Assembly: GCF_026151205.1 (NCBI RefSeq)
Contig: NC_087077.1
Coordinates: 3,844,001 to 3,908,000, forward strand
Source of the DNA: Bolinopsis microptera
Lineage: Eukaryota; Ctenophora; Tentaculata; Lobata; Bolinopsidae
DNA length: 64,000 nucleotides
Direction: 5' to 3'
Part shown: one piece after another, positions 59,886 through 64,000 of the stretch
How the letters are laid out: every line of letters begins with the position of its first letter
Numbering within the stretch: the first letter of the stretch is position 1
Notes under the pieces: model-generated
Database searches by the model: none
What the model was told of the DNA's origin: nothing
Seen by the model: the letters and a program-made list of their open reading frames with translations, nothing else
Program-made: the position numbers and the translations under genes

Positions 59886-62631
59886 GTTTATACATTTTTA
59901 GTTTTATTGTCTTTGTTTAATTACAGTTCTCCCCTTTTACTTCATATCATGACGTTCCTGTTCTAGGCACACTTCATTGAGTGGCTATATGACTCATCCA
60001 CGACGTCGATTCTAAGTCATCGATTACTTTTTGTCAGACATCAACTGTTCCGACATTGACTCATCTACGTCATCGATTACTTTTTGTCGGACATCAACTG
60101 TTCCGACATAGTGCTACTCCAAGTAGTTCCCTGTTCTGTACAATACTTTAACAGCCTAACACTTGTTACGTTTATGAACAGGACTCTCCTGAGGTGTTTA
60201 CTGGTAATGATGTCTGATTCCAAAAATAGTAATCTACCTTAACCCTATACTTATCTCTACCTGCAGCATTGAGGCATATTCATAAAAGAGCTTAACTGGT
60301 AGATTCGCTTGATTGTTAGTACAGTGAAAGGTTATATGAAATAAAATGTATGCTTTAAATGAGATGTCAGATAAGCATTACTTCTATAACTTATATAAGT
60401 TTGCATATCTAAAATGTAGGTTTAAAACCTTTAGTAACCTTTAAAGATCAATTTGATTATGTAATACGAATCCAAGTTTTATTACTTGTACCTTGAAAAC
60501 TGGGTTACACGACGTCGTTTATTCCGTTAAACAAGAAGCCATAGTATATCAAATTACATGTAAATGTTTCATAAAATTTTAGAAAGCCGATAGTTAATCC
60601 AATTATAAGTTCTCGAAAGCCGATAGCTATTCTAAAAATACAGTTCTCAGTTAACTGTGGCTACTCCAGAATGGCTGTCTTGATACCCAATATAATCTAG
60701 GAAATCCAACTTTCCACAACTTTCCACAGTGCAGTTTAGAGGCGGTTAAACTCCCCGGTTAGTTAGCCTTGCATGTAGGGGAGACATTTCAACACTTCTT
60801 ATATCTGGAAAACGTGTTTTATAACTTTACCTCCACTTTACCTCCACTTTACCTCCACTTTACCTCCACTTTACTTCCACTTTACCTCCACTTTACCTCC
60901 ACTTTACTTCCACCTTACCTCCACTTTACTTCCACTTTACCTCCACTTTACCTCCACTTTACTTCCACTTTACCTCCACTTTACTTCCACTTTACCTCCA
61001 CTTTACCTCCACTTTACTTCCACTTTACCTCCACTTTACTTCCACTTTACCTCCACTTTACTTCCACTTTACTTCCACTTTACTTCCACTTTACCTCCAC
61101 TTTACTTCCACCTTACCTCCACTTTACTTCCACTTTACTTCCACTTTACTTCCACTTTACCTCCACTTTACTTCCACCTTACCTCCACTTTACCTCCACT
61201 TTACTTCCACTTTACTTCCACTTTACTTCCACTTTACCTCCACTTTACCTCTACTTTACTTCCACTTTACCTCAACTTTTCTTCCACTTTACCTCCACTT
61301 TACCTCCACTTTACTTCCACTTTACCTCCACTTTACCTCCACTTAACCTCCACTTTACCTCCACTTTACCTCATGCCAGGAATATCGCTCTTCTTCAATT
61401 CTGCGGCCTCTATAACGATTAGCGTGTTATTCACGTTACAAGTTAAGATGACAACTGGAAGCACTTAATATTGAAATTCTAACTGTGACTCCCTCTAGTC
61501 ATTAGGCCGCCTCACAGTATCACACCATTATGAAGAGTTTATTGTATACACTAAGACGTTCTGTGCGGGGGGGGGGTCATACACTTAGTACCTGATCCCC
61601 CCCCCCCCCCCCCCCCCCGCAAAACTTTGAAAATGTTCGTCGGAATATTGCTGTTTTTTATTGCTTTTTTCGATCACACAATGCATTTGAAAATGATCGC
61701 AGCTAAGGTATGTATTAAAATTTTTGGATAGGTTACCAGCGAGACTAAAATGACAAATATATTGATATTTTCTTTGATGTTAAACTCAACGACATTTAGA
61801 ATATTCAGAGTCATCAAACATTTCAATTAATATTTTGAAACTGTTCACATCCAGTGACGAAAATATCAAATATTTTAAGAAGCACTACCAACACATACCC
61901 AGATATAGATATATACATAGTGGAGATATTCCAGCATTTGTAAAAAGATTACATTCAGATTGTACGACTTGTTGTACAAAGTGGAAGATTGAACAGAAAA
62001 ACCAAAATAATCGCCTGAACTATTACATGTATGACTTCCCTCGCGGAACTGAATTCTGTCCTCTATTTCCAGAAACGTTTACAATATCATCTACTCACCT
62101 TTAAATTGCAGTGTACCCCCGTTATACCTGATCCCCCCTACCTGATCCAATAACAGACTATTTATTATTTCCTTGGAACTGTATGTTAGTTGTGTGTACA
62201 GCTGTGTATGATAAACTTATTGCTGTATTTCACTTGTTCCCTCAGTCTACTGACCTCTCTATGAGTTTAAAAAGAAATGCACACAAAAAAGTACGTGATA
62301 AGTAAGAATAATCTCACACGTGCAGCTGGCAGCACTTACATAGTTACCATAGCGACCAGAACTCACATACCACGTACGGGTTGTGTCTGATAAACGTGGT
62401 GTGGCACGTACAAATACTGCTGCGTTACTTTTATATTTTCTGATGTCTGTAATAACCAGCTCTGTATATTAAATCCCTGTTTTATTATTTGGAATTTTGT
62501 TACAGATCTGATCATATAGGAGTCCTGTCTCAGTATTTGCTGTCTGATCTAACGCTGTATTGTTCTAGCGTTGTAGTTTGTACTTTGTACACTAGTTATA
62601 GTACTTTGTTTTTTACCTACTTTTATTTCAG
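59886..62631. other. Intron stretch with minisatellite and homopolymers
   Basis: Between the two exons of the unrecognised gene. It holds the 11-bp minisatellite, the pair TGCGGGGGGGGG (61564-61576) and 22-nt C run with GCA (61597-61621) forming an inverted pair, and an 89-codon open frame (61835-62104, DFPRGTEFCPLFPETF) with no family recognised. ACCTGATCCCCCC-type sequence occurs on both sides of that frame (61590 and 62126-62150), so it may belong to a repeat element. The segment ATCATCGATTACTTTTTGTC repeats near 60017 and 60071. Confidence 0.5.
60829..61373. repeat. 11-bp minisatellite, about 49 copies
   Basis: CTTTACCTCCA alternating irregularly with CTTTACTTCCA. No phase slip over some 545 bp. 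The 217-codon open frame here (FTSTLPPLYLH repeats) is a repeat product. Confidence 0.96.
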
Positions 62632-62709
62632 CAATCGTCAGTGGCAAACCAGATGAAGAAGCTAATCTCAAAAGGAAGTCTGCTCAGTAATGACGACGGT
62701 AGGGACAAG
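62632..62709 (+). CDS. Next internal exon of the same gene
   Basis: Acceptor TTTTATTTCAG, donor AAG/GTGGGT, 78 nt, phase 0 at both ends: QSSVANQMKKLISKGSLLSN then DDGRDK. It joins SIGK of the preceding exon without a stop. Further exons lie beyond 62709, possibly beyond the window. Confidence 0.55.
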
Positions 62710-64000
62710 GTGGGTAATTCTCATTCTGCAGTTAGTTCTACAGTTAGTTACACTGACTATAACAGTTAGTTGTACAATTAGTTAACTCTATTTCCTCCTG
62801 ATTGTTCGTAGAAATGTTGCTCATCTTGCATTAACCTGCAGTAGTCTTAGTTTGTAAGAACATTGCGCGGCTCCAAGAAAATGTGGCTCCAAGTTAATTG
62901 AGTCACTCCAATATGCTACGGTTTTATGTATGTTCCGTTCTTAGTCTGTACAGATTTCTGGTTCGTTAATGAACTACTATACAACTACGGGGATAGTTGA
63001 GGACACATTCTCTGCAACTTTCCACATTTTCGCACCGAAATTGCTTTGGAATAAACGTTCATTATAAATAAATGTTATAAACGTTCATTAGTAAACGTTC
63101 ATTGAAAGCGTATCAGTAATCTTTGCTCTTGTTTTGTCGCTCATGTTGGTCATTATAATGTAATTCTTCTTTAACAATATTCATTGTATGCAAATTATGG
63201 TAGGTATAGTCGTTAGTTTTCAAGGAAAATGACAATTTTTTTCCCTACTCTTGCCGAAGGCAAAAAGATCGTAGGGAATAAGTAATCGGGTTTAGATATA
63301 TGAGGTGGCCCGACGGTCCTACGTTGACGACAAAAGTCTGCTCCTTCGCAATATAGACCATTCCCCTATAATTATGTGTATTGGAAGCGTTTGTTATGCT
63401 GCGCGCGACGCTAGCCATGTGTTAATTGATTACAGTGAAGTTCCTCCTTCGCAAAGTTATTTTCCGCAATTTTCTGGATTCATTTATTGTTGATGCGCGC
63501 GGCACTACATTGGTCAAATAAATCGTCAATTTTTACCATGCGTGAATCCCACTCATTTATTAAAAACAAAGTATGTAAATATGTTGCACTTTTTCCGGTC
63601 ACACTTTTCACTCGAAATAATTAATGGTACAACTACAAGATACAAGTACATCGTAGGGAAAATTGATCGTGCGTGGTTTAACCGCGGCGAAATTCTTGTT
63701 TAAAAGGTTTCTTCTCTGAACTATAGATCGCACTTATCACAATCACCAGTGAAGTGTAAACTATACTGCCTACCCATTGTCTCTAGTATCCAGCACGTTT
63801 TGGAGCTGAATGATCGCTGAACTGATCGAGTATAATATGTTTGGTATCATTATCTAGTACTATGATACTATAATTAGTAATTAGTAATTAGATAATTAGT
63901 AAGTGATAAAGGTTGGCAAGTCCTTATTGTCCAGGTTATAGGATTTCACGTCATTAAGGTTTCGGGATTGTATTTTCTTCCACAACTGTTGTACTGTATA
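62710..64000. other. Last stretch of window, no exon supported
   Basis: Includes a repeat segment (about 63240-63705) bounded by CTTGCCGAAGGCAAAAAGAT and GCGGCGAAATTCTTGTTT, the latter similar to motifs at 5590 and 32242. A 62-codon open frame inside it has no recognised domain. TTAGTAATTAG units repeat near 63870. Confidence 0.5.

Noticed and set aside
60769-61422. 217-codon frame with FTSTLPPLYLH repeats
   Set aside because: Product of the 11-bp minisatellite, whose unit gives an 11-residue repeat after three copies; no coding evidence.

Overview
The window is nuclear DNA of an animal. The evidence is spliced genes with GT-AG introns, protein families typical of Metazoa (an R7-like RGS protein, pICln, prohibitin-2, an SV2/SVOP-type transporter), pol III tRNA and SINE promoters, APE-type LINEs and TTAGGG-like tracts. 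Base composition is AT-rich and transposon and minisatellite density is very high. An invertebrate is likely; I cannot fix the phylum from sequence alone.

Layout. 1-1614 (minus): 5' three exons of a major-facilitator transporter. 3907-4395 (plus): last two exons of an unrecognised gene. 7368-8867 (minus): last three exons of an RGS-domain protein. 8.9-20.5 kb: repeat-rich, with MITEs, an 8-bp-TSD hAT element, a SINE and long CT, AC and AG microsatellites. 21208-23526 (plus): complete prohibitin-2 with an unusual Ala/Pro-rich tail. 24.4-27.2 kb: two minisatellites, one with higher-order structure. 27693-30401 (plus): complete five-exon pICln (CLNS1A). 30.6-38.9 kb: terminal-inverted-repeat elements, some with G/C homopolymer tips, plus a SINE flanked by an exact 95-bp direct repeat. 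40.1-40.85 kb: Helitron/PIF1 helicase fragment. 44.6-48.8 kb (minus): broken APE-type LINE lying next to a tRNA-like sequence and a good tRNA-Gly(TCC) gene. 49.8-53.5 kb: two more retroelement fragments. 53.7-62.7 kb (plus): a gene I do not recognise, apparently with four alternative first exons that all end in phase 0 and feed a shared phase-0 exon. A 22-bp minisatellite carrying 16 exact CACGTG E-boxes sits between two of those first exons.

The genes are independent housekeeping or signalling loci (methylosome, mitochondrial inner membrane, G-protein signalling, transport) and form no pathway cluster. Most of the novelty is in non-coding architecture: E-box arrays, minisatellites whose units are 11 bp or multiples of 11, homopolymer-tipped transposons, exact long palindromes, and the 95-bp duplication around a SINE. 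All exon structures are read by eye from splice consensus and frame continuity and have no transcript support here.
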